This document shows, in pieces, positions 9,056 to 17,652 of a stretch of 64,000 nt of DNA. Origin of the DNA: JBEISR01 sp044371425 (lineage in GTDB: Bacteria > Planctomycetota > Planctomycetia > Pirellulales > Pirellulaceae). The stretch lies in assembly GCA_044371425.1 (NCBI GenBank), contig JBILTR010000017.1, positions 59,120 through 123,119 on the forward strand, read 5' to 3'. The notes below the pieces were generated by a model, which saw only the letters and a program-made list of their open reading frames with translations, ran no database searches and was not told the origin of the DNA. The first letter of the stretch is position 1; the number at the start of each line of letters is the position of its first letter. The position numbers and the translations under genes were made by a program.

Positions 9056-9341
9056 CGTGTCCAATGAGAGTGGCTCTTTAGCAGGTATGGCTGCAAGCGG
9101 CCTCAAATCCCACTGAATTTTAGTTCCCGCGAGCAGACTGCTCAAGCGACCCTCTGAAGATGCCAGTCGATCCTGAGTTCAAAGAGGCGCGTTCGCATCC
9201 GTCCCCGCGAAGCCCCTCCTCCTCTTTGCGGGACCCTCTCGATTTACCCTGTACGGGTATCGACCATCTCGGATGCTAGCGGCCCTTGGGTCTGGAGCAT
9301 TTGGGAATGTTCAGGAAGACTGGGAAAGTCCCTTTTTTCGA

Positions 9342-9366
9342 CCTCTTTTTTTTCATCGAAAAAAGG
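9342..9366. repeat. T-tract/CATCG/A-tract imperfect palindrome
   Basis: A run of eight T, then CATCG, then a run of A, flanked by CCTC and AGG, forming an imperfect palindrome. Similar elements occur at 38881-38904 and 42150-42170, also in intergenic DNA. Confidence 0.35.
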
Positions 9367-9657
9367 AAAGAACTGTTCTTGACCCCAACCCTCGATCATT
9401 TCTATCTTCCTGCTCGTGGTTGGGAACGGATGCGTCAGCCGACTTGCTGCTGCCTACCGAATCTAGCTCACAAACAAAACAAAACACTCGCGATTGGATA
9501 GTGGTCCTGCCTTCGGCAAACAGGCTCATGACGAGTCTAGATGCTGCGGGACGCCGCTGGTTGGCAAGGCATGGAGGCCGAGCCGAAGGCGGAACTGAAG
9601 AGAGCGAGTCATCGCGGAGGGGCGACATGGATGGAACCCCTACCGCATTGAAAAATG

Positions 9658-9725
9658 GCTCCCGGAAATGTCGCTCGAAGTCCTCCGCCCCCCTGGGACT
9701 CGTTCACTTCCGGGAGCTTTTTTTT
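9658..9725 (+). terminator. Rho-independent terminator-like hairpin
   Basis: GCTCCCGGAA (9658-9667) pairs perfectly with TTCCGGGAGC (9708-9717) and is followed by eight T. The loop is long (40 bases). Five A precede the left arm at 9651-9655, so it might act on both strands. No gene lies upstream on the plus strand for more than 3 kb, so any transcript it ends is unannotated. Confidence 0.5.
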
Positions 9726-9882
9726 GCGCCGTCCGCACCAACCAATGCGCGCTTGGCTCTCCCTAGGGCAGACCCCGCAGGGTCCCACAGGCAGTCGCCC
9801 GGCTCATTTTTTTCGATGGTGCGATGCAAAAGTCCCTGATCCGGCTACCATGGAACAGCGTGGTGTCAGGGGGACAGGGGGA

Positions 9883-9908
9883 CGCGTTGACTGGGCGCGT
9901 TGACTGGG
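9883..9908. repeat. 13-base tandem repeat upstream of dehydratase gene
   Basis: CGCGTTGACTGGG occurs twice back to back (9883-9895 and 9896-9908), ending about 30 bases before the start codon at 9941. It could be an operator or a simple slippage duplication. Confidence 0.6.
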
Positions 9909-9940
9909 CGTCCAGCCGATCGAGAGGGAACTAAGGGCCG

Positions 9941-10912
9941 ATGGCAAAGACGGCACTGATCAGCGGCCTATCTGGGCAGGATGGATCCTACCTAGCCGAT
10001 CTTCTGCTCGGCAAAGGCTACCGGATCTTCGGGCTTTTGAGAAAGCCAGACGAATGGGGTTCGGCCGCGCATCTTCAGGGTCGCGTGGAGGTCAGCGCCA
10101 TCGATCTTGCCTGTCGCAGCAGCTGGCGGCAGCTCCTGGATACCGCCGCGCCCAACGAAATCTACCACCTAGCAGGTCTCAGCTATGTTCCCGACAGCTG
10201 GGAAGACCCTAGCCAGACCCTGAAAATCAACACCGATCCGATTTGCCATCTGCTTCAATGGATGGTGGAGACCCGATCGACAGCCCGACTGTTTTTCGCC
10301 AGTTCCAGTGAAGTCTTCGGTTATCAAGCAAGCGGTTGGCAGAACGAGCGATCGCCGGTTTGCCCCAGCAACCCGTATGCGATTTCCAAGGCGGCAGCCC
10401 AGCAGATGATTCAAGCCTATCGCCAGCGCGACGGACTTTTTGCCTGCAGCGGGATCCTGTTCAATCATGAGTCGCCGCGGCGACCTCTTCATTTTGTGAC
10501 GCGAAAGATCTCTCATGCGGCAGCAGCGATCCGACTGGGGCTAAAGGACCATGTCGTCCTAGGGAACCTGGATGCTGGGCGAGATTGGGGATCGGCCAAG
10601 GATTTCGTCGATTGCTTCTGGCGATCGCTGCAGGCCCCCCAGGCGGACGATTATGTGATCGGAACCGGCCAGATCAGCACCGTCCGAAATCTCCTGGATA
10701 TCGCATTCGGCCATGTGGGCCTCGACTGGAAAAAGTACGTCCAACAGGATCCACGTCTGCTCCGTCCTCTGGAAAGCCGTCCCATGCACGCCGATTCCAG
10801 CAAGGCACAAACGCAGTTGGGCTGGCAGCTCTCTCAGAGCGTCCAGCAGTGGCTCTGCGAAATGGTCGACCACGACCTGAGGCAACTTCAGACCACCGAT
10901 CATCACTCTTGA
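9941..10912 (+). CDS. GDP-mannose 4,6-dehydratase-like epimerase/dehydratase
   Basis: A 323-residue extended short-chain dehydrogenase. It keeps the nucleotide motif ISGLSGQDGSYLADLLL, the SSSEVFG block and the catalytic pair in NPYAISK, and shares FNHESPRR and a DVVLGNLDAGRDWG-like block with true GMD proteins. It is more divergent than its downstream paralogue; for example, the GTYRR region after the first strand reads GLLRKPDEWG. It may therefore act on a different GDP-sugar or as a partner enzyme such as a 4-keto reductase, but this is inference. Product would feed surface-polysaccharide synthesis. Confidence 0.8.
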   Translation: MAKTALISGLSGQDGSYLADLLLGKGYRIFGLLRKPDEWGSAAHLQGRVEVSAIDLACRSSWRQLLDTAAPNEIYHLAGLSYVPDSWEDPSQTLKINTDPICHLLQWMVETRSTARLFFASSSEVFGYQASGWQNERSPVCPSNPYAISKAAAQQMIQAYRQRDGLFACSGILFNHESPRRPLHFVTRKISHAAAAIRLGLKDHVVLGNLDAGRDWGSAKDFVDCFWRSLQAPQADDYVIGTGQISTVRNLLDIAFGHVGLDWKKYVQQDPRLLRPLESRPMHADSSKAQTQLGWQLSQSVQQWLCEMVDHDLRQLQTTDHHS

Positions 10913-11124
10913 ACCAATTTCTCTCCCCGTTTACGATTAGATCGTCTAAGGTTGCGAAGTCCAGAAGCTGTCGATCCACTTCGTATACGGCCTCTGCTTT
11001 CTGTCATGACCGCCGGGACGGCGGAGGCGAAGCGATGTCATTCAAGGATTTAGCTCTTCGAACTCTTCCCACCGAAACCTTTGCGTAGCGCACGGCGACC
11101 CCTCAAGAATGAAAGCCAGGATGT

Positions 11125-12117
11125 ATGGCACCGATCGCCCTGATCACCGGGATTACTGGTCAAGATGGATCGTACTTGGCAGAGCTGCTTCTGGAAAAAG
11201 GCTATCAAGTCCATGGCACCTACCGCCGGACTAGCGCCCCTAACTTCGACCGTATCCAACATTTGGTCGATCGAATCTCCCTTCATCAAACCGACCTGGG
11301 GGACATGGCTTCCCTGACGCGGCTGATCTCCAAGGTGCGTCCCTCGGAGTTATACAATTTGGCGGCGCAGAGCTTTGTCGCATCCAGTTGGGATCAGGCG
11401 CTGCTGACCAGCGATACAACCGGAGTGGGCGTTGCCAGGATCCTGGAAGCGATCCGATTGGTCGATCCATCGATCCGTTTCTACCAGGCCAGCAGCAGCG
11501 AAATGTTCGGGAAGGTTCATGAGACGCCGCAGCGGGAGACCACCCCGTTGCATCCCCGTAGCCCCTATGGCTGCGCCAAAGCTTTCGCTCACTACATGAC
11601 GATCAACTACCGGGAAAGCTACAACATGTTCGCCTGCTCGGGGATGCTTTTCAACCACGAGTCCCCGCGGCGTGGCCCCGAGTTCGTGACTCGCAAGATC
11701 TCCTTGGGTGCCGCTCGCATCAAACGCGGGCTGGCCAGCGAACTGCGTCTGGGGAACCTCGATGCCAAACGCGATTGGGGTTTTGCAGGGGACTACGTCG
11801 AGGCGATGTGGTTGATGCTGCAACAGCCTGTCGCCGAAGACTACGTCATCGGAACAGGAGTGACCCAGTCGGTTCGCGAGTTTGTTCGGCTGGTTTTCGA
11901 AGCGATTGACCTGGACCCAGAAAAGCATGTCGTCATCGATCCTCAGTTCTACCGCCCCGCCGAGGTCGATCTGCTGCTAGCAGATCCATCCAAAGCCAAA
12001 CGCCAAATGGGATGGTCCCCCAAAGTCGGCTTGCAGGAACTGGCAGTCATGATGGTTGAAAGCGATTTGGCGAAGATCGATTCAGGAAGAATGAACGATC
12101 TAGGCACCGACCGATAG
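11125..12117 (+). CDS. gmd: GDP-mannose 4,6-dehydratase
   Basis: A 330-residue protein close to canonical Gmd, which converts GDP-D-mannose to GDP-4-keto-6-deoxymannose, the precursor of fucose, rhamnose and perosamine. Visible: TGITGQDGSYLAELLL (NADP binding), GTYRRTS, NLAAQSFVASSW, SSSEMFG, SPYGCAK (Tyr/Lys pair), FNHESPRRG and LGNLDAKRDWG. It lies 212 bases after a divergent paralogue in the same orientation. No fucose synthase (GMER) follows, so the final sugar is not defined here. Confidence 0.92.
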   Translation: MAPIALITGITGQDGSYLAELLLEKGYQVHGTYRRTSAPNFDRIQHLVDRISLHQTDLGDMASLTRLISKVRPSELYNLAAQSFVASSWDQALLTSDTTGVGVARILEAIRLVDPSIRFYQASSSEMFGKVHETPQRETTPLHPRSPYGCAKAFAHYMTINYRESYNMFACSGMLFNHESPRRGPEFVTRKISLGAARIKRGLASELRLGNLDAKRDWGFAGDYVEAMWLMLQQPVAEDYVIGTGVTQSVREFVRLVFEAIDLDPEKHVVIDPQFYRPAEVDLLLADPSKAKRQMGWSPKVGLQELAVMMVESDLAKIDSGRMNDLGTDR

Positions 12118-12881
12118 GTCCGTCCATGCCAATTCGAAATAATCATCATGGGAGGCTTTCTGAAAGAACGACCAAGTGAGTGACTGAGATGATTTGGAAG
12201 CGATTCGAGATTCGGTAAAGCCATGACTAAGATGGCCGCATTCTTCATGGACTCGGAGTCTCCTGCCACAAACCAGCCAGCAGGCCGAAGAGAAGGATGA
12301 GGAGGCATCAAGAGACTTCCGGAAGAAGGGAATGGCCTCGCCCCCAAAGAGGTCCATCTGGGATTTTTGCGGTCGGTGATCCAAGACAGCCAAGAAAGAA
12401 CTTGTCACTTAGCCGCTAGGCGGGGAAGTTATTGCCTCGTGATGGCCCTTCTTTCCAATGAGGGACGGGAGTCCGGCCCGCGGAGGACCGATGCAAAAAT
12501 TGCCGATGGCCACAACCACAGCACCCCTGCAGAGATCGCGAGATCCATCCCGAGTTCGCCTCGAAGGCTCGCATCCGTCTCTGGCCCATAGCACCCCATC
12601 CCGCCCACTCCGGTCGGCCAGACGGATACGACCCTAAGAACTGCCGGATGGACCAATAATCCGAGGTTTTCTCGATTCAGCTTAGCCTTGCTGAAGTTCG
12701 CAAAATAGGTTTCTTCCTTACCAAGGTCCCCTTGAGACGATCCCAGCAAACAGTTCGTGAGCATCCGGCTTTCTAGCTGGACAAGTTAACATATTTGTAA
12801 GTTTTGGCCTCATTTAATCCCTGGCTACGGAAACGATCCGCTTCTACTGACTACTGCGCAATGAGTGTTTCCCTGCTAGAT
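12118..12881. other. Intergenic, no gene recognised
   Basis: About 760 bases. Several short frames exist on both strands, the longest about 110 codons at 12429-12764 on the minus strand. None has a recognisable family, a ribosome-binding site or planctomycete-like protein composition. Given the transposase remnants further right, it may be decayed mobile DNA, but I see no direct sign. Confidence 0.4.
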
Positions 12882-13095
12882 CTAGGTTAGCCCAGCGGAA
12901 ATGGTTCTTTTAGGCTCTCGCGATCCTTCGAGTGCCGCTGCAGTTCCTGATGAACCCTGCATGAACTCCATCGATGTCTGGTGCGTGCCAATTGGACATC
13001 CTCCCATAATTGATCGTCGACCATACGTGTTCGACTGGCCGGAAACCACTTGCTTTACGGGCGCAGTCGCCAATAAACGAATAGGAAAAACCCAA
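12882..13095 (-). pseudogene. IS630-family transposase C-terminal remnant
   Basis: A minus-strand frame from 13095 reads PVEHVWSTINYGRMSNW, close to the IS630/Tc1 DDE transposase block NPVExVWxxxKYGxxANF that contains the catalytic Glu. It stops at 12910. The neighbouring frame continues with REPKRTISAGLT to 12882, resembling the family C-terminal tail, so a frameshift is likely. The first two-thirds of a transposase is missing and no terminal inverted repeat was found. Short similarity, so only moderate certainty. Confidence 0.4.
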
Positions 13096-13265
13096 AATCG
13101 GAGCCTGTGGCGGATTACCGGTTTCTAACTATACTCTTTTTTTGGAAATTTTCTATTCTATATCTATCTTGTGATCTCGATACCGGCAATGCGAGTTCGA
13201 TTGTTGTCGCCTTCCACGGTCATTGAGAACGTTGTTTCAGTCTTTTCACGAGGAGCCGGTTTCCG

Positions 13266-13991
13266 GTGAATACCGCCTACCCCCATGCCGATGAAATGCC
13301 GGATTCCCACCGCGCTGCCAGTTTGGTCATCCCAATCCTTCTGGAAGCGATCGGTCCAATCCAATCGGTAGTCGACCTAGGAGGTGGAGACGGGGGTTGG
13401 TTGCGAGCCTTCCAAGACCAAGGGGTTCAGGATGTCCTCCTGCTGGACGTTTCGGAGGTTGAACCGGTTTTGATGATCGATCGGAAGTCCTTTCTCCCTG
13501 TCGATTTGCGTATTGAGCTTCCCAGCCTGAAGAAGAAGTTTGATCTGGCTGTCTGCCTGGAATGTGTGGAACATCTGCCTCATTCTCGGTCGCGGGATAC
13601 CGTCCAATGGCTGACCAAGGCTGCCGACATCGTCGCCTTCTCGGCCGCCATTCCGGCTCAGTCCGGAAGAGGACATATCAACTGTCAGCCACCTAGCTTC
13701 TGGGCGGAATTGTTCCGCGAACAAGGCTTCGAGAGGCACGACATTTTGAGACCCCGAATCCTGAAAAACGACTCAATCCCTTTTTGGTACCGCCAGAACC
13801 TCTATCTGTTTACCTCACCGAATGTCACGCTCCAAGTGAATGAACCCGATTTCATCCCCTCGGATTTTCATCTGATTCACAACCATGTTGTAAAACAGAT
13901 GCTCTATCGAGCCACTTGGAAGGAGAAGATGATGAATATTGGGTATCGAATCACCTCGAAAATTCGGACTGTAATTGGTCTGAAACCTTGA
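13266..13991 (+). CDS. Class I SAM-dependent methyltransferase
   Basis: A 241-residue methyltransferase. Motif I is VVDLGGGDGGWLRAF, followed by LLLDVSEVEP; LAVCLECVEHLPHS is the typical post-motif. FxWYRQNLYLFTS near residue 180 resembles methyltransferases found in glycan gene clusters. Start is GTG, with AGGAG about 10 bases upstream. An A/T-rich stretch at 13120-13190 probably carries the promoter. The stop codon coincides with the edge of an IS66 remnant, so the native C-terminus may have been altered by that insertion. Substrate unknown; a sugar of the nearby surface-glycan pathway is a guess. Confidence 0.75.
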   Translation: MNTAYPHADEMPDSHRAASLVIPILLEAIGPIQSVVDLGGGDGGWLRAFQDQGVQDVLLLDVSEVEPVLMIDRKSFLPVDLRIELPSLKKKFDLAVCLECVEHLPHSRSRDTVQWLTKAADIVAFSAAIPAQSGRGHINCQPPSFWAELFREQGFERHDILRPRILKNDSIPFWYRQNLYLFTSPNVTLQVNEPDFIPSDFHLIHNHVVKQMLYRATWKEKMMNIGYRITSKIRTVIGLKP

Positions 13992-14128
13992 AACAGGAAG
14001 AGATGGCCGCTCAATGGATCTTCCGCCAGGAGATTGGCGACGATTCCCAAGAGCCCATCGAAGTCTTTGCGCATGTTGGGGGGCTGAGTGTAGGCGTAGA
14101 TCTTCGGATGATGAACGAGACCGATCAT
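13992..14128 (-). pseudogene. Truncated IS66-family TnpB
   Basis: The first 46 residues match IS66 Orf2/TnpB (the core PPNMRKDFDGLLGIV followed by DPLSGHLFLF). Similarity ends where the frame runs into the convergent methyltransferase gene. Its ATG overlaps the TnpA stop as ATGA, the usual IS66 arrangement. The remaining half of TnpB and all of the TnpC transposase are absent. Confidence 0.75.
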
Positions 14129-14478
14129 GACTGGCGGCTAGCCCCCAACTGAATCAGAACGTGGAGAACAGGCTGAAGAGTCATGGGATCGGTAGGGATG
14201 AGAAGTGCCAAGCCGCCCGGCAGATCGACTGTGACTTCAGGCGTTATCCCCCGCAGCTGCAGTGGAATGAACTGAATCGCGTTCTCGGCAAGCCTGGCAT
14301 CCGCGAGATTCTTCCGTTTCTTCGGCTTGGAATGACTCGCTAGTTTCCGGCGCCAGAAGTCGAAGGTGTAGACAGGGAGTTGTTGGTTGGCGCAGAAGTC
14401 AACCACGGAGGGGTTGCTGACTGAATGATCTTGAGTCCACTAGGCCCACTGATCTGGTTGGAAGCGACATCGAGGCAT
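14125..14478 (-). pseudogene. IS66-family TnpA pseudogene
   Basis: From an ATG at 14478 the frame reads MPRCRFQPDQWA, then an in-frame TAG at 14440-14442, then WTQDHS and VVDFCANQQL, continuing as TFDFWRRKL. This is the helix-turn-helix N-terminus of IS66 Orf1/TnpA. The C-terminal part (EVTVDLPGGLALLI, LQPVLHVLIQL) also fits. The in-frame stop and the missing downstream transposase show that the element is dead. Confidence 0.7.
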
Positions 14479-14921
14479 GGCTGGTTCTCCGCTGCTTAGA
14501 AAGCCAGCAGTATCCCACCCGCGTCAACCTGTATTTCGCCGTATGCATCTTGAAAACTAGGAACTCTAGGGGTAGCCCCGGAGGACACCCCAGCCGGCTG
14601 CTTACTCCGCTCTTGGAGTTCCAAGCCAAAAAAGGGAAGCAGTTTGAGATCGCAGCTCCCTTTAGCGATCCCAGGACTGGCTGATTCTCAAATCATCTTC
14701 TTTACTGACGAACATTCAGCCCACATCCGCCCGTAGTCCGAATGGCCACGCACCCAAGCGTCTTCGTCTCCGCTCGAAAATTCTGCAATTGTCGAGGAAC
14801 AGAACCTTTACGAGGCTCGCTGGATCACCGGTTTGTTAGGAAAAAAACCAAGATTCGACGGCAGCCCGTTCCGAAAAAAACCACGGTGAATCGCTTGCCA
14901 ACCTTAGACCTCTCGTTCCTG
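14479..14921. other. Intergenic, possible IS remnant flank
   Basis: About 440 bases with no credible gene. GGAACTC near 14560 can pair with GAGTTCC near 14620, a weak 7-base inverted repeat. It may include the outer end of the IS66 element, but no matching terminal repeat was found. Confidence 0.4.
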
Positions 14922-15512
14922 TCAAAGCTTCCAGGTTGCCTCGTACTCATCGATTTTACTTGAGTGCGCGAGAGTCAGAGCGATATCGTCCAGGCCATGC
15001 AGCAGGCAGTGCCTTCGAAATGGCTCCACCTCAAACGTCGCCACCCACCCCTGATCATCCCGCACCTGGCACGATTCCAGATCGATGGTCAACTGGTATC
15101 CCGGATCCTTGGCGACCCTCTGAAAGATCTCTTCGACCTGCGCTTCGGTCAGCCGGATTGGCAGCAAGCCGTTTTTGAAGCAGTTGTTGTAGAAGATATC
15201 TGCAAAAGACGGTGCGATGACCGAACGAAAACCATAGTCATCGATCGCCCAGACCGCATGCTCGCGACTGGAACCGCTCCCGAAATTCCGCCTGGCCACC
15301 AGCACCGAAGCACCGCGAAATCGGTCGGCGTTCAGTTCGAAATCGGGATTGGGAGTCCCATCTTCCTGGAACCTCCAGTCGAAGAAAAGATACTGCCCGA
15401 ATCCCGTCCGTTCGATCCGCTTCAAAAACTGCTTGGGGATGATCTGGTCGGTATCGACATTCGCGCGATCCAGTGTGGCGACCAGCCCGCGGTGGGTAGT
15501 GAACGATTGCAT
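14922..15512 (-). CDS. leuD: 3-isopropylmalate dehydratase small subunit
   Basis: A 196-residue LeuD. With LeuC it isomerises 2-isopropylmalate to 3-isopropylmalate in leucine biosynthesis in the cytoplasm. Family motifs are clear: NVDTDQIIPKQFLK near residue 18, FGSGSSREHAVWAI around residue 77, and FADIFYNNCFKNGLLP. Length is normal for bacterial LeuD. It follows leuC by 79 bases on the same strand and is surely its partner. Confidence 0.97.
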   Translation of the reverse strand: MQSFTTHRGLVATLDRANVDTDQIIPKQFLKRIERTGFGQYLFFDWRFQEDGTPNPDFELNADRFRGASVLVARRNFGSGSSREHAVWAIDDYGFRSVIAPSFADIFYNNCFKNGLLPIRLTEAQVEEIFQRVAKDPGYQLTIDLESCQVRDDQGWVATFEVEPFRRHCLLHGLDDIALTLAHSSKIDEYEATWKL

Positions 15513-15591
15513 GGGAACCCGCCTTCCAAGATGAAAAAACTACCAGTCGATCACGTCCTCTAGGGATACGGCGCGAAAGTCACGGCTCAGA

Positions 15592-17034
15592 TCAGCCCAA
15601 ACCGCGGCGGTAGTCCCAATGACGGATATCCACAAATGCCCCACGAATGGCAGCCGCTGCAGCCATGGCCGGGGAGACCAAATGGGTTCGGCCTCCTTTC
15701 CCCTGCCGCCCTTCGAAGTTTCGATTGGACGTCGAAGCGCATCGTTCGCCAGGCTCCAGTCGATCGGGGTTCATCGCCAGGCACATGCTGCAACCTGCTT
15801 CTCGCCAATCAAAGCCAGCTTCGCGGAAGATTCGATCGAGCCCTTCGGATTCAGCCTGCCGCTTGACCTGACCACTTCCGGGCACCACCATCGCATGGAC
15901 GCGATCGCTGACACGGTAACCGGCCACCACCTTGGCTGCCGCTCGTAGATCCTCAATCCGTGCATTGGTGCAACTGCCGATGAAGACGCGATCGATCGCG
16001 ACGCGATCCCACGACATCCCCGGCTGAAGGCCCATGTACTCCAGCGCCCCCTCGGCCGACTTTCGCTCTGTCTCATCCCCAAACTGTTTGGGATCGGGAA
16101 TGGGCTGGCCGATGGAAACAACCTGCCCCGGGTTGGTGCCCCAGGTCACCTGGGGTTCGATCTGCTCGCCTTGAAACTGCAAAGTGCGGTCGTAGATGGC
16201 ACCCGGGTCGCTTGGCAGTTGCCGCCAACCAGCCACTGCCGACTCCCAAGCTGCACCTTGAGGCGCGTAAGGGCGCCCCTTCAGGTACGCAAACGTCGTC
16301 TCGTCCGGTGCAATCAACCCAGCTCGCGCCCCCGCTTCGATCGACATATTGCAGACCGTCATCCGCTCTTCCATGCTCAAGGAACGGACCACCGACCCGG
16401 TGTACTCTAGGACGTATCCCGTCCCTCCGTCGGTTGTCAACTTCCCGATCAAATAAAGGATCAGATCCTTGGCCGTCACCCCTTGGGCCAGACTGCCAGA
16501 GACATCCAGTTGCATCGTCTTGGGCAGGTACTGCAGCAACGTTTGCGTCGCCAGCACATGCTCCACTTCACTGGTCCCAATCCCGAAGGCCAGCGCGCCA
16601 AAGGCACCATGCGTCGCCGTGTGCGAATCGCCACAAACGATCGTCATGCCCGGCTGCGTGTAGCCCAGCTCTGGCCCGATGATATGCACAATTCCTTGGT
16701 GAACATCGTCCAGATCGTATAGTCGAATGCCGAACTGACGGCAATTCTCCCTCAGGGTATCAACCTGCTGTCGCGAGATAGGATCGGCGATTGGTAGCCC
16801 ACGATCGGTCGTCGGCACATTGTGATCGGGCGTCGCCACCGTTCGCTCCGGGCGCCTCACTGGTCGTCCAGCCAAACGCAGTCCTTCGAACGCCTGCGGG
16901 CTGGTCACCTCATGCACCAGATGCAGATCGATGTAGAGCATCGTCTGCTTCCCCGGCTCGCTATGCACCACATGCCGGTCCCAGATTTTCTGAAACATCG
17001 TCCTCGGAGAGGACACCGCGCCGCTTTGCACCAT
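15592..17034 (-). CDS. leuC: 3-isopropylmalate dehydratase large subunit
   Basis: A 480-residue LeuC of the aconitase family, which carries a [4Fe-4S] cluster. IDLHLVHEVTSPQAFEGL near the N-terminus, VCGDSHTATHGAFGALAFGI, IGSCTNARIEDL (first cluster Cys) and CSMCLAMNPD (the two further Cys ligands) are intact. I chose the ATG that follows AGGTGG by about 8 bases. Family alignment would also allow an internal GTG at 17016 or ATG at 16998, since the core homology begins at MFQKIWDRHVV. Confidence 0.95.
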   Translation of the reverse strand: MVQSGAVSSPRTMFQKIWDRHVVHSEPGKQTMLYIDLHLVHEVTSPQAFEGLRLAGRPVRRPERTVATPDHNVPTTDRGLPIADPISRQQVDTLRENCRQFGIRLYDLDDVHQGIVHIIGPELGYTQPGMTIVCGDSHTATHGAFGALAFGIGTSEVEHVLATQTLLQYLPKTMQLDVSGSLAQGVTAKDLILYLIGKLTTDGGTGYVLEYTGSVVRSLSMEERMTVCNMSIEAGARAGLIAPDETTFAYLKGRPYAPQGAAWESAVAGWRQLPSDPGAIYDRTLQFQGEQIEPQVTWGTNPGQVVSIGQPIPDPKQFGDETERKSAEGALEYMGLQPGMSWDRVAIDRVFIGSCTNARIEDLRAAAKVVAGYRVSDRVHAMVVPGSGQVKRQAESEGLDRIFREAGFDWREAGCSMCLAMNPDRLEPGERCASTSNRNFEGRQGKGGRTHLVSPAMAAAAAIRGAFVDIRHWDYRRGLG

Positions 17035-17652
17035 CACCCGCACCACCTGACTTGAACGTTTCCCGGCATCTGCCCCACCAAAGCGACCCGTGCCACAAGG
17101 AGACGCACCGGACGCCGATCCGACCCTCCAGTGTATCCGATCCTGCCAAATCTCCCCAGACCTTGGCTACCGGCACAACCGATTTCATCCCGAGGAACCA
17201 CCGCGAGAAAACAGCTGCATTCTTCTGCTCCACTGGGACGATTGGAGGTGGCGATCACCCCACTGGATCTCGGCATCTAGGATGATGCCTCATGAAAGCT
17301 CATCGAGTGGCTCGCGCCGCACACACAGGAATCGTCCAAAAGCGTAGCGGAAGGGCGCAAACTCTATAGGTGAGCGGCGGCTGGCACAAAAGAACCGGAT
17401 GGCTTACGCCTTACCGCTTCACATGAAGCGGTCATTCCAGCAGCTCACCGTTGTGTGGCAGTCTGTAAAAACTCGATCCACCGCCCCAACGATTTGTCGG
17501 ATGGACCACTTTTTTCTCCACCTTGGAACGCTCCATCGGCAGTCGATGAGTACACTGAATGAATCACTGCCGGGCCTTGCGACGCAGGCCTTCCCACAAT
17601 GGATTGCTCCTCGAACTTCCTTCATGTCGTACTCCCAGGGAGCCATGGGTTG
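17035..17652. other. Intergenic region between leuC and glycosyltransferase
   Basis: About 620 bases between divergent genes. No gene recognised. It should contain the leuCD promoter and leader; I see no convincing T-box or leader-peptide attenuator. A perfect hairpin at 17413-17432 is listed separately. Confidence 0.5.
17413..17432. promoter_or_regulatory. Perfect 8-bp inverted repeat
   Basis: ACCGCTTC, a 4-base spacer ACAT, then GAAGCGGT. There is no T-run after it, so it is more like an operator or small hairpin than a terminator. It lies about 220 bases before the glycosyltransferase start. Confidence 0.4.

Larger units (their letters stand above)
9056..9940. other. Gene-poor intergenic region
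   Basis: Almost 900 bases without a credible gene. Open frames on both strands overlap and have no ribosome-binding site or family signature. It holds an A/T-tract palindrome (9342-9366), a terminator-like hairpin (9658-9725) and a 13-base tandem repeat (9883-9908), each listed separately. Confidence 0.5.

Noticed and set aside
9273..9839. Plus-strand frame of 188 codons before the first GMD-like gene
   Set aside because: It runs through the terminator hairpin, has low-complexity translation and no ribosome-binding site.
12429..12764. Minus-strand frame of 111 codons
   Set aside because: No similarity to a known family, no start signal, and it lies in decayed DNA.
17180..17230. T-box-like GGAACCACCGCG wording upstream of leuC
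   Set aside because: The order and strand do not match the AGGGTGGNACCGCG T-box, and no specifier stem or terminator is visible.
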